Shown one piece after another: positions 19,113 to 27,143 of a DNA stretch of 59,890 bases. The notes under the pieces were generated by a model that saw nothing but the letters and a program-made list of their open reading frames with translations, was not told the origin of the DNA and did no database searches. Source of the stretch: Deltaproteobacteria bacterium. GTDB lineage: Bacteria > Desulfobacterota > GWC2-55-46. Numbering within the stretch: position 1 is the first letter of the stretch; every line of letters begins with the position of its first letter. The DNA lies in assembly GCA_015075075.1 (NCBI GenBank), contig JABTVA010000017.1, forward strand, positions 1-59,890. Direction: 5' to 3'. The translations under genes were made by a program, and so were the position numbers.

Positions 19113-19877
19113 CTATTCTATAACGCCGGAGAGCGGGCTCGACGCCGTGGCATAGAGCTTCCTGGCTATCCTGCCGGAGCGGTACGCGAGCCTTCCTGCC
19201 TCGCACGCCAGGTTCATGGCCCTTGCCATCGACACGGGGTCCTTTGCCCCGGCTATGCCGGTATTCATCAAGAGGCCGTCGCAGCCGAGCTCCATCGCAA
19301 TCGCAGCGTCGGAGGCCGTGCCCACGCCAGCGTCCACTATGACGGGGACCTTGACGGTCTCGAGTATGATCCTGATGTTGTAGGGGTTCCTTATGCCTAA
19401 ACCGGAGCCTATGGGCGCGGCAAGCGGCATGACCGCCGCGCACCCGATGTCCTCGAGCTTCCTTGCCATGATGGGGTCGTCGTTCGTGTAGGGAAGGACC
19501 GTAAAGCCATCCTTTACGAGCACCCGCGCCGCCTCAAGAAGCGCCTCGTTATCGGGGAAAAGTGTCTTTTCATCCCCTATGACCGCGAGCTTCACGAGGT
19601 CGGTCTCAAGGGCCTCCCTCGCAAGGCGCGCCGTCCTTACGGCCTCGTCAGCCGTGTAGCAGGCGGCGGTATTGGGAAGGAGCGTATATTTCGGGTCTAT
19701 GTGGTCGAGGAGAGAATCGCTCCCGCGGTCGAGGTTCACGCGCCGCACGGCTACTGTTACGACCTCCGCGCCCGAGGCTTCGAGCGCCTTTACCATGACC
19801 TCGTTGGAAGGGTATTTGCCCGTGCCGACCATCAGGCGGGACTTGAATTCGTAGTTGCCTATTTTCAATACGTCCAT
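19113..19877 (-). CDS. thiG: Thiazole synthase ThiG
   Basis: Forms the thiazole phosphate ring from DXP, ThiS-thiocarboxylate and dehydroglycine. 254 aa barrel. Visible are [38 protein letters not shown] (Schiff-base lysine) and [13 protein letters not shown]. It follows thiS after an about 225-base gap holding repeat R4. Confidence 0.96.
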   Translation of the reverse strand: MDVLKIGNYEFKSRLMVGTGKYPSNEVMVKALEASGAEVVTVAVRRVNLDRGSDSLLDHIDPKYTLLPNTAACYTADEAVRTARLAREALETDLVKLAVIGDEKTLFPDNEALLEAARVLVKDGFTVLPYTNDDPIMARKLEDIGCAAVMPLAAPIGSGLGIRNPYNIRIILETVKVPVIVDAGVGTASDAAIAMELGCDGLLMNTGIAGAKDPVSMARAMNLACEAGRLAYRSGRIARKLYATASSPLSGVIE

Positions 19878-19960
19878 GCCATGCTCCTTATTCTAAATCG
19901 TTTCCGGGAATTCCGGCCAGGCTTTCTGGTTCTCTCTTTCCTAAAGAGGGTAGATTTATA

Positions 19961-20015
19961 TTGTAGGGTGCGCTATGCGCACCATTATAAATCCCCTTTA
20001 TCCCCCTTTAGAAAA
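19961..20015. repeat. R4 repeat (GGTGCGCTATGCGCACC palindrome), copy 1
   Basis: TTGTAGGGTGCGCTATGCGC followed by ACC and an ATAAATCCCC tail, then a CCCCCTTTAGAAAAGGGGG hairpin. The same unit occurs in the opposite orientation at 41446-41472. It lies in the thiS-thiG gap. Confidence 0.65.
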
Positions 20016-20102
20016 GGGGGACATTCGGTCGGGCTTTCAGCCCGCAAAAAACTTGAATATATGCAGCGTTCAATGGGAGCAGTGGTCGTGTTATTCCGTT
20101 TG

Positions 20103-20303
20103 CTACCCGCCGCCCACCATCCTCACTATCTCCACAGCGTCGCCGTCCTTGAGGATGGTTGCGCCCAGGAGCCTCTTCGGAACTATCTCGCGGTTCAGGT
20201 CTATCGCGATGCCCTGCCTCTTTACGGCGAGGAGGTCGAGGAGGTCGTCAAGCGTAACCCCCTCGCATACCTCCCTTTTCTCCCCGTTCACCTTTATCTG
20301 CAT
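20103..20303 (-). CDS. thiS: Sulfur carrier protein ThiS
   Basis: 66-aa ubiquitin-like protein ending in V-G-G-G, the C-terminal Gly-Gly that becomes a thiocarboxylate. Contains M-Q-I-K-V-N-G-E at the N-terminus and D-G-D-A-V-E-I-V before the tail. Start/stop overlap with thiH at 20303 suggests coupling. The activating ThiF is not in the window. Confidence 0.93.
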   Translation of the reverse strand: MQIKVNGEKREVCEGVTLDDLLDLLAVKRQGIAIDLNREIVPKRLLGATILKDGDAVEIVRMVGGG

Positions 20304-21658
20304 CAGAAATACTGGTCCCTCTTCCCCTTTTCAAGGGCTTCCATCTTCTCTGCGAGCGCCTTTTTAATGCCCTGGTCCTTTACCCCTGCAAGCCCCTGGT
20401 CAATGGCCCGTTCGACGGATTCCCTCGTGCCGTTACCGCAAAAGTCCAGAAGGTACTCCTTCAGGGTCAGGACGGCGTTTGCCTGGCAGAACTTCTCCAT
20501 CTCGCCCGCGACGGTCCTGCCGGTAAAGTCCACTCCGGTCCTCCCGGCCCTGTAGCAGGCGGTGCACAGGCTCGGGATGAGCCCCTCGTCAACTACCGAC
20601 TTCATCACCTCTGCAAGGCCCCTGTGGTCGGTGGTCGAGAACTGCTCGAGGCTCGCCTCCGTGCCGGCGTAGCCGCCTGGGCTGGTCCTGGAGGCCGCGC
20701 TGAGTTGCGTTGCGCCGGCGTGTATGAGCTCTGCCCTTAAACCAGCAGGCTCCCTCGTTGAGGCTACTATCCCGGCTGAGGGGACGCTCAGGCGGAAGAC
20801 AGCCACGATCCTTTTAAGCTCCTGGTCCGTGACCCTCATCGGCACATCTTTCAAGCCGTCCTCCGCTGGCCGCAGCCTCGGTATGGATATCGTATGCGCG
20901 TGCGCTCCGAATTTTTTATAGAGGTGGAGGGAATGGGAGACAGTAGAGAGCGCGTCGAACCTGTAGTCATAAAGGCCGAGGAGCGGGCCTATGCCCACGT
21001 CGCCGAAGCCCGCTTCCATTGCCCTGTCCATGACCCCGAGCCTGAAGGAGTAGTCCTTTTTCCTCCCGAAGGGGTGCATATCCTCATAGGTGGGCCGGTG
21101 GTAAGTCTCCTGGAAGGATTGGTAGACCCCGGCCCCCGAGGCCTTGAGCTCTTTGAGCGAGTCCGTATCCATGGGCGGGGCGTTCACGTGCACTATGCGG
21201 ATGCCCGTCCTCTCGTATATGGCCCTTACGCACGAGACGATGTAGTCGATGCCCCACCTCGGGTCCTCGCCAGTCACAAGGAGGATTCGCTTAAAGCCCA
21301 TCGCTTCAAGCGCCGTTGCCTCCGTGACGGCCTCGTCCACTGAAAGGGCCTTTCGCGCTATTTCGTTTCCGCCGCTCCTGAACCCGCAGTATTTGCAGCC
21401 GTTCGTGCAATAATTCGAAAGGTAAAGGGGCGCGAATAGGACGATGCGCTTCCCGAAAACCCGCTCCTTTACCTCTGCCGCGGTTCTTATAAGGAGCCCG
21501 GCCAGATCCGGCTCCCTTACGGCAAGGAGTATGGCAGCCTCTTCGAGTGAAAGCCCTTTTGCCATTGAAGCGGCCTTGAGCGCGCGGAGGGCATCGGCCT
21601 CCTTCGGTTCAGGCATGGACGCCAGGCGCTCGATATTTTCATGGTCGATGAACATCAA
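20303..21658 (-). CDS. thiH: ThiH-position radical SAM enzyme with HydG-type C-terminal cluster motif
   Basis: 451 aa. The radical SAM motif C-x3-C-x2-C is C84-C88-C91. The tyrosine lyase core has F-Q-E-T-Y-H-R-P-T-Y-E, G-I-G-P-L-L-G-L-Y-D-Y and H-T-I-S-I-P-R-L-R-P (H255). Tyrosine lyases of this family cut tyrosine to p-cresol and dehydroglycine, which ThiG uses. The C-terminus carries C365-x2-C368-x22-C391, the auxiliary-cluster signature of the hydrogenase maturase HydG, normally absent from ThiH of the E. coli type. Genomic context (riboswitch, thiS-thiG next) says thiamine. It could be HydG, a HydG-derived ThiH or a dual-use enzyme. Confidence 0.88.
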   Translation of the reverse strand: MMFIDHENIERLASMPEPKEADALRALKAASMAKGLSLEEAAILLAVREPDLAGLLIRTAAEVKERVFGKRIVLFAPLYLSNYCTNGCKYCGFRSGGNEIARKALSVDEAVTEATALEAMGFKRILLVTGEDPRWGIDYIVSCVRAIYERTGIRIVHVNAPPMDTDSLKELKASGAGVYQSFQETYHRPTYEDMHPFGRKKDYSFRLGVMDRAMEAGFGDVGIGPLLGLYDYRFDALSTVSHSLHLYKKFGAHAHTISIPRLRPAEDGLKDVPMRVTDQELKRIVAVFRLSVPSAGIVASTREPAGLRAELIHAGATQLSAASRTSPGGYAGTEASLEQFSTTDHRGLAEVMKSVVDEGLIPSLCTACYRAGRTGVDFTGRTVAGEMEKFCQANAVLTLKEYLLDFCGNGTRESVERAIDQGLAGVKDQGIKKALAEKMEALEKGKRDQYF

Positions 21659-21725
21659 AAAAAGCCGGTTTCGTCCTCAATAAGGCGGTCCGGTCAATGC
21701 AGGGGGAGTCAGGCGGGTAATAAAA

Positions 21726-21746
21726 AGCCGCCAGTGGCGGCTTTAG
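21726..21746 (-). terminator. Intrinsic terminator between TPP aptamer and thiH
   Basis: On the minus strand AAAGCCGCC-ACT-GGCGGCTTTTTATT: a 6-9 bp GC stem then a T-run, placed between the aptamer and the thiH start. This is the expression platform expected for transcriptional attenuation. Confidence 0.85.
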
Positions 21747-21773
21747 GCAAGAATGCCTTTGATATTTGTATCA

Positions 21774-21862
21774 GCCGCTTCCCTACGCTGGCATTAACCA
21801 GATCAGGTCGTTAGGGTCTTCCCTTCCGGGAACTCTCAGCCCTTGCGGACTCCCCTAGCGTG
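21774..21862 (-). ncRNA. TPP riboswitch (THI element)
   Basis: The minus strand reads GGGGAGTCCGC, then GGGCTGAGAG, ACCTGATCTGG, TTAATGCCAGCG and TAGGGAAGCGG: the complete conserved THI aptamer with P1 closed by ACGCT/AGCG. It precedes thiH and a terminator. Binding of thiamine pyrophosphate should end transcription before the thi operon. Confidence 0.96.
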
Positions 21863-21891
21863 ATTTTTCCCCTTGTAAGGGGGTTTCAATA

Positions 21892-21920
21892 AGGATAGCA
21901 GTCCCGTACCTTCAAGTCAA
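21892..21920 (-). promoter_or_regulatory. Promoter of the thiamine operon
   Basis: Minus strand TTGACT (21915-21920), exact 17-base spacer, TATCCT (21892-21897). The predicted start is about 20 bases before the riboswitch. A CCCCTTGTAAGGGG hairpin sits at the transcript 5' end. Confidence 0.75.
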
Positions 21921-21942
21921 ATCGAAAAGAAGCGGGGCGCTT

Positions 21943-22104
21943 TAGCTGGCTGCTGAAAAAGCCCAATCTGCTGCGTCGTCTTCAAAATTGGACATTCCGG
22001 CGTACAAGGAGAGTACGCCTCATTCCTCACTTTTCGACTCCTTGCATCTTGAGCTTCTTGAGCAGCCTGAATGGGTGATTTTGAGTTTTAAAGCAAACTG
22101 TTAG
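21943..22104. repeat. R1 element, copy 3
   Basis: TAGCTGGCTGCTGAAAAAG at the left end and AAAGCAAACTGTTAGG at the right. Internal CCGGCGTACAAG..GTACGCC and TTGAGCAGCCTG. It separates the thi promoter from the ANTAR gene. Confidence 0.85.
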
Positions 22105-22166
22105 GGGTTGCCCTCAATCTGTTATCAGGCTGTTCGGAAGGAAATCGGTTCGGAAGAGCGCGGAGA

Positions 22167-22760
22167 TTACATGAGCTTGCTGACGGAGATGATGCCCTCG
22201 GCTATCTCCCTCATCTTCTTGTTCTCTTTCTGGGAGTGGGACTGGAGTAGCTTGAAGGCCTCTTCCTCTGAGATGTTGCACCTTTTCATGAGGATGCCCT
22301 TGGCGCGCTCGACGAGCTTTCTGGTCTCGATAGCGTCCTTGAGGTCGTCGACCTCCACCTTGAGGCTCTTGAATTCCCTGTATCTTGCCATCGCGAGCTT
22401 TATGGCGGGTTCGAGCTGCTTTTTTGTGACCGGTTTTACGAGGTAGGCGAATACGCCGGATTCGATGGCCTTGGTGGCCATCTCGTCGGAGGAAAGGCCG
22501 GTTATGAGGATTATGGGCACAGGCCCCTTTGATGTTATGGCCTTTGCCGCGTCTATGCCGTCCATCTGCGGCATCTTGACGTCGAGGATTATGAGGATCG
22601 GGTCCAGCTCGGCGGCCATCTCTACCGCGGCCTGGCCGTTTGAGACCGCCTCGACCTGGTAGCCTAAAAGCTCAAGCTGGTTCTTTAGAAAAAGCCTGGT
22701 CTTTGGGTTGTCCTCTGCTATGAGGACCTTTTTTTCCTGCAGAGCTGCCGTAGCCTTCAT
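22167..22760 (-). CDS. Response regulator with ANTAR RNA-binding output domain
   Basis: 197 aa. REC domain (1-125) with acidic pair E16-D17, phosphoacceptor D60 in I-L-D-V-K-M-P-Q-M-D-G, and K-P near 109. A helical linker follows. The ANTAR domain (about 132-190) contains L-V-E-R-A-K-G-I-L-M-K-R and E-E-A-F-K-L-L-Q. ANTAR proteins antiterminate transcription by binding paired RNA hairpins, usually after phosphorylation by a sensor kinase. No kinase is adjacent and the RNA targets are not obvious here. Confidence 0.9.
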   Translation of the reverse strand: MKATAALQEKKVLIAEDNPKTRLFLKNQLELLGYQVEAVSNGQAAVEMAAELDPILIILDVKMPQMDGIDAAKAITSKGPVPIILITGLSSDEMATKAIESGVFAYLVKPVTKKQLEPAIKLAMARYREFKSLKVEVDDLKDAIETRKLVERAKGILMKRCNISEEEAFKLLQSHSQKENKKMREIAEGIISVSKLM

Positions 22761-22792
22761 GACTTTTTATAGCCCTCGCGACTATTTGCGTT

Positions 22793-22822
22793 ACAATAAC
22801 CTATAACACTGCTTTCAGTCAA
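22793..22822 (-). promoter_or_regulatory. Promoter of the ANTAR regulator gene
   Basis: Minus strand TTGACT (22817-22822), an 18-base spacer, TATTGT (22793-22798); start codon about 33 bases downstream. Confidence 0.5.
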
Positions 22823-22852
22823 TATTTTTTTTAGTTCCAATAGTTTATGCCC

Positions 22853-24265
22853 TTACGCGCCGCGCTCTTCCTGTCTCGAAAGGCGCGCATTCACTATACC
22901 TGAAATAAGGCGGAATACAACCCGGTCCACGGCCAGGACGAAAATTACGAAAAAGCCGAGCGAGGCGAGATAGAGCCGGTGTTCGACCAGGGCGTCCTTG
23001 ATCGGCACGAAGCTCGACGTCGGCGAGAGTATGATGAAAAACCAGAATATGGAAAAACCAGCCACCCTTGCCCTGGAATCCCGGCCTTCTCGCCTCCGAA
23101 AAAGAAGAATCAGGCCCAATCCCGCTATGGCCAGCAATATGAAAAGGGACACAACCGGCGGAAGGACGGGTATGTTGAGGACAGTTCCCGGCGGGACCGG
23201 CGGCGCCTTAAGGAACTCCCTTGCCCAGGGGAAGTCATAGTCGATATTCTGGTTCACTGGGACCGCAAGCAGGGCGACATAGTATACTATGGCATTGAAC
23301 TGCGTATAGAGGTACTCCTTCGGGCTCACCCCGGAGATGCCGAACCCCGCAGAATCGCCGTATTTGCTCTTTTTCCCCGGCTCCTCCGCCCTGTCCTTCG
23401 GAAGGGGCGCGCCCGCGTCCTCCGCGCTCGCCTCCGGGACCGCCAGGAATGCCGGGGCGCTAACGGTTTTGAGTACACGCAGGGGCAGGGCGGCTGCGTG
23501 CCTTTCCGAGGCCTCGATACCGCTCTCCTGGCCCGGACGGCTTAAGCCGCCGAGCGGCGCTATGGTCGTAACCGTAAAATAGGCGAAGAGGGCGGCAAGG
23601 AGGCAGTATACCGGCCACCTCGAGAAGAGATTCACGGCACCCTTTGCCATGAAGCAGAGGTCATACAGGAGGATGACGGCAGGCAGGGTATAGGCGACCT
23701 CCGCGGAGACGAAGGCAAGGAAATAGGAGACGGCCACACCCGCGTACATGAGCGCCTTTTTCACGGGGGCGGAAGAGGAGGCCCCCCGGACGAAAAGGAG
23801 GAGCGAAAGGAGATAGAACCCGGCAGACAGGGACTCCATCCGCTGCACTATGTATGTGACCGCCTGGGTCTGTACAGGGTGCACGGCGAACAGGAGGGCC
23901 GAGAACGCGGCGAACCTCCTGGAGTCCGGCTCGTCCACTTTGGCCAGCCTGAAGGTGGCAAGGAGGAGGAAGTAGGCCAAAAACGAGTTAAGGACGTGCA
24001 CGGAAAGGTTTACGGCGTGGTAGCCCCATACCTCAAACCCGCCTGCCGCGTAATTCAGGGCAAAGGTGTACTGGGTAAGGCCCCTGGTGTTCTCGACTAT
24101 AAGCCAGAAATTTCCGAGGTCGCGGAGCAGCAGGTTCTCAAGCGTCTGCGAGTCGTCGAACTGGATCGGCGCGCGGAACGAGTTGGAATAGGCGGCAATC
24201 GTGAGGAGGGCCATGAAGAGGAGGAAGGCCGGGGTGAACCAGCGGTGCGAAAAGAGCCTAATCAT
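22853..24265 (-). CDS. TMTC-like GT-C glycosyltransferase / membrane protein
   Basis: 470 aa with about ten membrane segments. F-D-D (D37-D38) lies in the first periplasmic loop. V-H-P-V-Q-T-Q-A-V-T-Y-I-V-Q-R-M-E-S-L follows, a stretch typical of TMTC/DUF1736-related proteins; the TPR tail of those proteins is missing. A variable Ala/Glu-rich loop (about 255-315) interrupts the membrane part. Likely transfers a sugar from a polyprenyl donor to a protein or glycan outside the cell. Overlaps the DUF2304 gene by 8 bases; operon with the GT2 gene. Confidence 0.75.
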   Translation of the reverse strand: MIRLFSHRWFTPAFLLFMALLTIAAYSNSFRAPIQFDDSQTLENLLLRDLGNFWLIVENTRGLTQYTFALNYAAGGFEVWGYHAVNLSVHVLNSFLAYFLLLATFRLAKVDEPDSRRFAAFSALLFAVHPVQTQAVTYIVQRMESLSAGFYLLSLLLFVRGASSSAPVKKALMYAGVAVSYFLAFVSAEVAYTLPAVILLYDLCFMAKGAVNLFSRWPVYCLLAALFAYFTVTTIAPLGGLSRPGQESGIEASERHAAALPLRVLKTVSAPAFLAVPEASAEDAGAPLPKDRAEEPGKKSKYGDSAGFGISGVSPKEYLYTQFNAIVYYVALLAVPVNQNIDYDFPWAREFLKAPPVPPGTVLNIPVLPPVVSLFILLAIAGLGLILLFRRREGRDSRARVAGFSIFWFFIILSPTSSFVPIKDALVEHRLYLASLGFFVIFVLAVDRVVFRLISGIVNARLSRQEERGA

Positions 24266-24650
24266 CAGGGAGCCCCGGCCCCTTGCCTTTGCCCGAGAGG
24301 TCTATGCCGGATTCCTTGAGCGCGTTCTTGATGAGCGTAAGCTCCTGGCTCAAGACCTTGTTCTTCTCGTGGAATATCGAGATTACGACCGAGAAGTGGA
24401 GGTTAATTAGGAGCACGAATAGAAAGGCCACGAGGAAGAGTAGCGAAGGGGGATATGCTACACCGATTTTTTCGGCAAAGGTGTCAAGGAGCTCTTTTTT
24501 AAGGGAGAGGGCCAGTATTATTATAGCCGCGGCAAGCCACAGCACGGAGTATTTCTCCTTGAGAAGCCCCCGCCTGATGAAATCTATCACTATGCCGAAG
24601 AGCAGCACCGACCCGAGTATCGCGACTACCTGGACAAGGTACATGGTCAT
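24258..24650 (-). CDS. DUF2304 membrane protein
   Basis: 130 aa, three hydrophobic segments followed by a short charged helix. Contains R-R-G-L-L-K-E-K-Y-S-V-L-W-L, characteristic of DUF2304. These small proteins usually sit next to GT2 polyprenyl-phosphate glycosyltransferases, as here. Probably a partner or anchor of the upstream enzyme; no catalytic motif. Confidence 0.8.
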   Translation of the reverse strand: MTMYLVQVVAILGSVLLFGIVIDFIRRGLLKEKYSVLWLAAAIIILALSLKKELLDTFAEKIGVAYPPSLLFLVAFLFVLLINLHFSVVISIFHEKNKVLSQELTLIKNALKESGIDLSGKGKGPGLPDD

Positions 24651-24662
24651 CTCCTCCCGGGC

Positions 24663-25406
24663 CTAAGCCCTCTTCATGAGGTCCACCAGTATGGCCAGGA
24701 GGACCTTGGCCATGTAATAGACGGACTTCATGGGGGTAATAGAGGAGCGCCCGCCGGCCCTCTTTGCCATTTCCACCGGGACCTCCATTATACGGAAGCC
24801 TTTTTTATGGAGGAGCACCAGCGCCTCCACTTCCGGGTAATCGTCGGGATATTTGGAGCTGAAGAACTCGATACAGCTCCTGCCGGCCGCCCTGAACCCG
24901 GAGGTGGTATCGGTCATGCGCTCCCTTATTATGGCAGAAACGAGCCTGGAGAAAAAGACCATGCCGGCGCTCCGGGCAATCGACGGCCTGTATTCGCCCA
25001 TGCCCAGGAACCTCGAGCCCACGACCATTTCCGCCCTTCCCTCTGCCACAGGCCTCACAAGGTCGATTATCTGGTCGGCCGGGTGCTGGCCGTCGCCGTC
25101 TACCTGCACCGCGATATCGTACCCGCGCCTGAGCGCGTACTTGTACCCGGTCTGCATGGTGGCGCCGATGCCAAGGTTGTATATGTGATTGAGGACAATA
25201 ACGCCGAGCCCGTCCGCGATCGCGCCCGTGCGGTCGGTGGAGCCGTCGTTCACGACCACTATGTCGGCCCCTGGGGCGTGCTTCCGGACAAGGGAGATTA
25301 CGCCGCCGATGGAAGCCTCCTCGTTAAAGGCCGGGATTATTATGAGTATTCTCTTGTCGGGCACCATTGGCGCGGGCAGGGTCCGTTGACGGAGGCTCTC
25401 TGTCAT
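24663..25406 (-). CDS. Glycosyltransferase family 2, polyprenyl-phosphate sugar synthase type
   Basis: Begins with I-L-I-I-I-P-A-F-N-E-E-A-S-I-G; then V-V-V-N-D-G-S-T-D-R-T and Q-V-D-G-D-G-Q-H-P, the D-x-D/QHP signature of dolichol-phosphate mannosyltransferase-like enzymes. G-S-R-F-L-G and D-T-T-S-G-F-R-A follow. About 247 aa from the ATG at 25406. A longer frame to 25502 reads through repeat R1 copy 4 and is rejected as start. Likely makes polyprenyl-phosphate sugar used by the downstream GT-C protein. Confidence 0.88.
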   Translation of the reverse strand: MTESLRQRTLPAPMVPDKRILIIIPAFNEEASIGGVISLVRKHAPGADIVVVNDGSTDRTGAIADGLGVIVLNHIYNLGIGATMQTGYKYALRRGYDIAVQVDGDGQHPADQIIDLVRPVAEGRAEMVVGSRFLGMGEYRPSIARSAGMVFFSRLVSAIIRERMTDTTSGFRAAGRSCIEFFSSKYPDDYPEVEALVLLHKKGFRIMEVPVEMAKRAGGRSSITPMKSVYYMAKVLLAILVDLMKRA

Positions 25407-25438
25407 GACGGGGTATGGATTCCTCGCAGTGGTTCTTT

Positions 25439-25603
25439 TAGCAGGCTGCTGAAAAAGTCCATCTGCTTCGTTGTCATCGTCGCTGGACACTCCGGCGTAC
25501 ACGAAAAGTACGCCTCATTCCCAGTTCCCCTGTTTCAATGGGGCCTCGCATCCGGAGCTTTTTGAGCAGCCTATAAATTTCGTGTTTTTCCGCAGCCTGT
25601 TAG
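25439..25603. repeat. R1 element, copy 4
   Basis: TAGCAGGCTGCTGAAAAAG ... CCGGCGTACA / GTACGCC ... TTTTTGAGCAGCCT ... CGCAGCCTGTTAG. The reverse strand happens to extend the GT2 reading frame by 32 codons. Confidence 0.85.
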
Positions 25604-25666
25604 AAAGAAGGGGATAGGGCCTGTCTCCGATTTCTGACTACTTTCCAGCTGAATCGTTCCTCTTAA

Positions 25667-25725
25667 TCGGCGCTCGCAAACTGTTCTCGCCCCGCCGCCT
25701 AAAACCGAATCTGGTGCCGAAGGGG
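25667..25725. repeat. Direct repeat carrying a tRNA-Leu 3' end (copy A)
   Basis: A 59-bp unit from TCGGCGCTCGCAAACTG to GGTGCCGAAGGGG. Its end is, on the minus strand, CCCCTTCGGCACCA: the 3' end of a tRNA-Leu with CCA. Copy B (25821-25878) carries the same unit fused to the complete tRNA-Leu. Attachment-site-like arrangement. Confidence 0.7.
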
Positions 25726-25820
25726 GGCTCTCGTTGGGCTCCGCTCCGGCCTCCCGGCCGTTCGCTCTGCCCCGCGTTTGTTGCTTACGGCCTTCCCGAA
25801 AGGCCTCATCCTCGCGCTGC

Positions 25821-25878
25821 TCGGCGCTCGCAAACTGTTCTCGTCCAGCCGCCTAAAACCGAATCTGCGCCGAAGGGG
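25821..25878. repeat. Direct repeat carrying a tRNA-Leu 3' end (copy B)
   Basis: Same unit as 25667-25725 with three or four differences (TCCAG for CCCCG; GC for GGT before the CCGAAG). It overlaps the acceptor/T-arm end of the intact tRNA-Leu. Confidence 0.7.
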
Positions 25879-25949
25879 ACTCGAACCCCCACAGGCTTTC
25901 ACCCACAAGAACCTGAATCTTGCGCGTCTGCCAATTCCGCCACTTCGGC
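25869..25949 (-). tRNA. tRNA-Leu (anticodon CAG)
   Basis: Minus strand: acceptor GCCGAAG/CTTCGGC, D-arm TGGCGGAATTGGCAGACGC, and anticodon arm CAAGA-TTCAGGT-TCTTG giving CAG. A long variable arm (TGGGTGAAAGCCTGT) and T-arm GGGGGTTCGAGTCCCC follow. The bases after the acceptor read GCA rather than the expected ACCA; the nearby partial copy has ACCA. Confidence 0.93.
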
Positions 25950-26112
25950 ATCATCATCGGCGCTGCCCGGCCTTGGCCGGAGCGCCAATTAAGCCTTGAA
26001 ATGAAGCCCTGTTTCAGGCTATCATCTGGCTTTAAAAGACGGGCAATGCCCGAACATAGTCTCGACAATTCAAAATCTGCACAGCGGAAAACTTTAGTCA
26101 AGGGAGTTTTTG

Positions 26113-26781
26113 ATGAAGTTCTTATAGATACGGCCAATTTGAGGAAATACGGACCGCTGACGAGTGGGGCCTCATGAGACGGGTGACTACAACCCATCGC
26201 TTGTCGCAAAGGAAAAATGCGACTCAGGAACGGATACGGAGATATGCTCGATAATCGACGGCCCGGTACGCGGAGGCCGTATCCCTGACGCCGCCGGGAT
26301 GATATCCGAGGCAAGGGAGCTTTCAAGGATACACAAAAACGTGGTCGTCAAGGTGCCCATGACCCTCGAAGGGCTGAAGGCCGTGAAGGCCGTAAGCAAG
26401 GAAGGCATCAAGACCAACGTCACGCTCGTATTTTCGCCTGTGCAGGCCCTTATGGCCGCAAAGGCCGGGGCGACGTACGTGAGCCCGTTCATAGGAAGGC
26501 TCGACGACATATCGCACGTGGGCATGGACCTCATAGCCCAGATACTCGAAATATACTCGAACTACGGGTTCACCACAGAGGTCATAGCCGCGAGCATCAG
26601 GCACCCTGTGCACGTACTCGATAGCGCGGTCATGGGCGCCCACGTGGCTACCATCCCGTTCAAGGTGCTTGAGCAACTCTCAAGGCACCCGCTCACCGAC
26701 TCAGGCATTGAGAGATTCCTGAAAGACCGGGAGAAGGTCCCGAAACAGGCCTGCCCGGTCTTTTTTTATCCCTGTGCGTAA
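26113..26781 (+). pseudogene. tal: Transaldolase / fructose-6-phosphate aldolase (TalC type), N-terminus frameshifted
   Basis: The small (about 215 aa) transaldolase class. M-K-F-F-I-D-T-A-N-L and T-N-P-S-L-V-A-K-E can be recovered across three or four one-base gaps between 26113 and 26200. From 26210 on the frame is clean: V-V-K-V-P-M-T (Schiff-base Lys), [22 protein letters not shown] and A-S-I-R-H-P. The C-terminus continues for about ten odd residues over a terminator hairpin, so the true stop may have been lost by an indel. Confidence 0.87.
26725..26767 (+). terminator. Rho-independent terminator at the end of tal
   Basis: GACCGGG (26725-26731) pairs with CCCGGTC (26754-26760), followed by seven T. 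It overlaps the last codons of the annotated frame. Confidence 0.6.
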
Positions 26782-26899
26782 GCAAGCCGGAATCGACGAG
26801 ACCAGCCGAAGCATGTTCCTTCAGGCCGCCCGGAATGGTGCGGCCCCATTCCTTTTACATTCGATGGATTCGCCCGCAAGGCGAGGAGCGGATATAATC

Positions 26900-27057
26900 T
26901 AACAGGAGGTTGAAAAGTCCTTCCTGGACTTTTTCAACCACGGCTTGGCCGGAATGAATACGACCAAGCCTCACAAATTGCCCTGACTTGGATAGTTTTC
27001 GCAATTTGGCAATCCGTCCGTGGATTGCTTGGCAGGGTGTTTTTCAACACCCTTCTA
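26900..27057. repeat. Multi-hairpin element, R1-like architecture
   Basis: 158 bp, the same size as R1, starting TAACAGGAGGTTGAAAAGTCC (read in part) and ending GTTTTTCAACACCCTTCTAA. Successive hairpins: GGTTGAAAAGTCC/GGACTTTTTCAACC, GGCTTGG/CCAAGCC, CAAATTGC/GCAATTTG, GGCAATCC/GGATTGCT and GGGTGTT/AACACCC. No ORF. Probably a diverged relative of R1. Confidence 0.6.
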
Positions 27058-27143
27058 ATAATCGGGACCGCCCCCATGCCCGCGCCCTCGTTCCACCCTT
27101 ATTCCAAGGGCTTTTGGGCCGGTCCCCGTGAAAGAGGTGAGAA

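Noticed and set aside
25407..25502. N-terminal extension of the GT2 gene
   Set aside because: The extra 32 codons come from repeat R1 copy 4 and precede the conserved glycosyltransferase start; an ATG at 25406 fits better.
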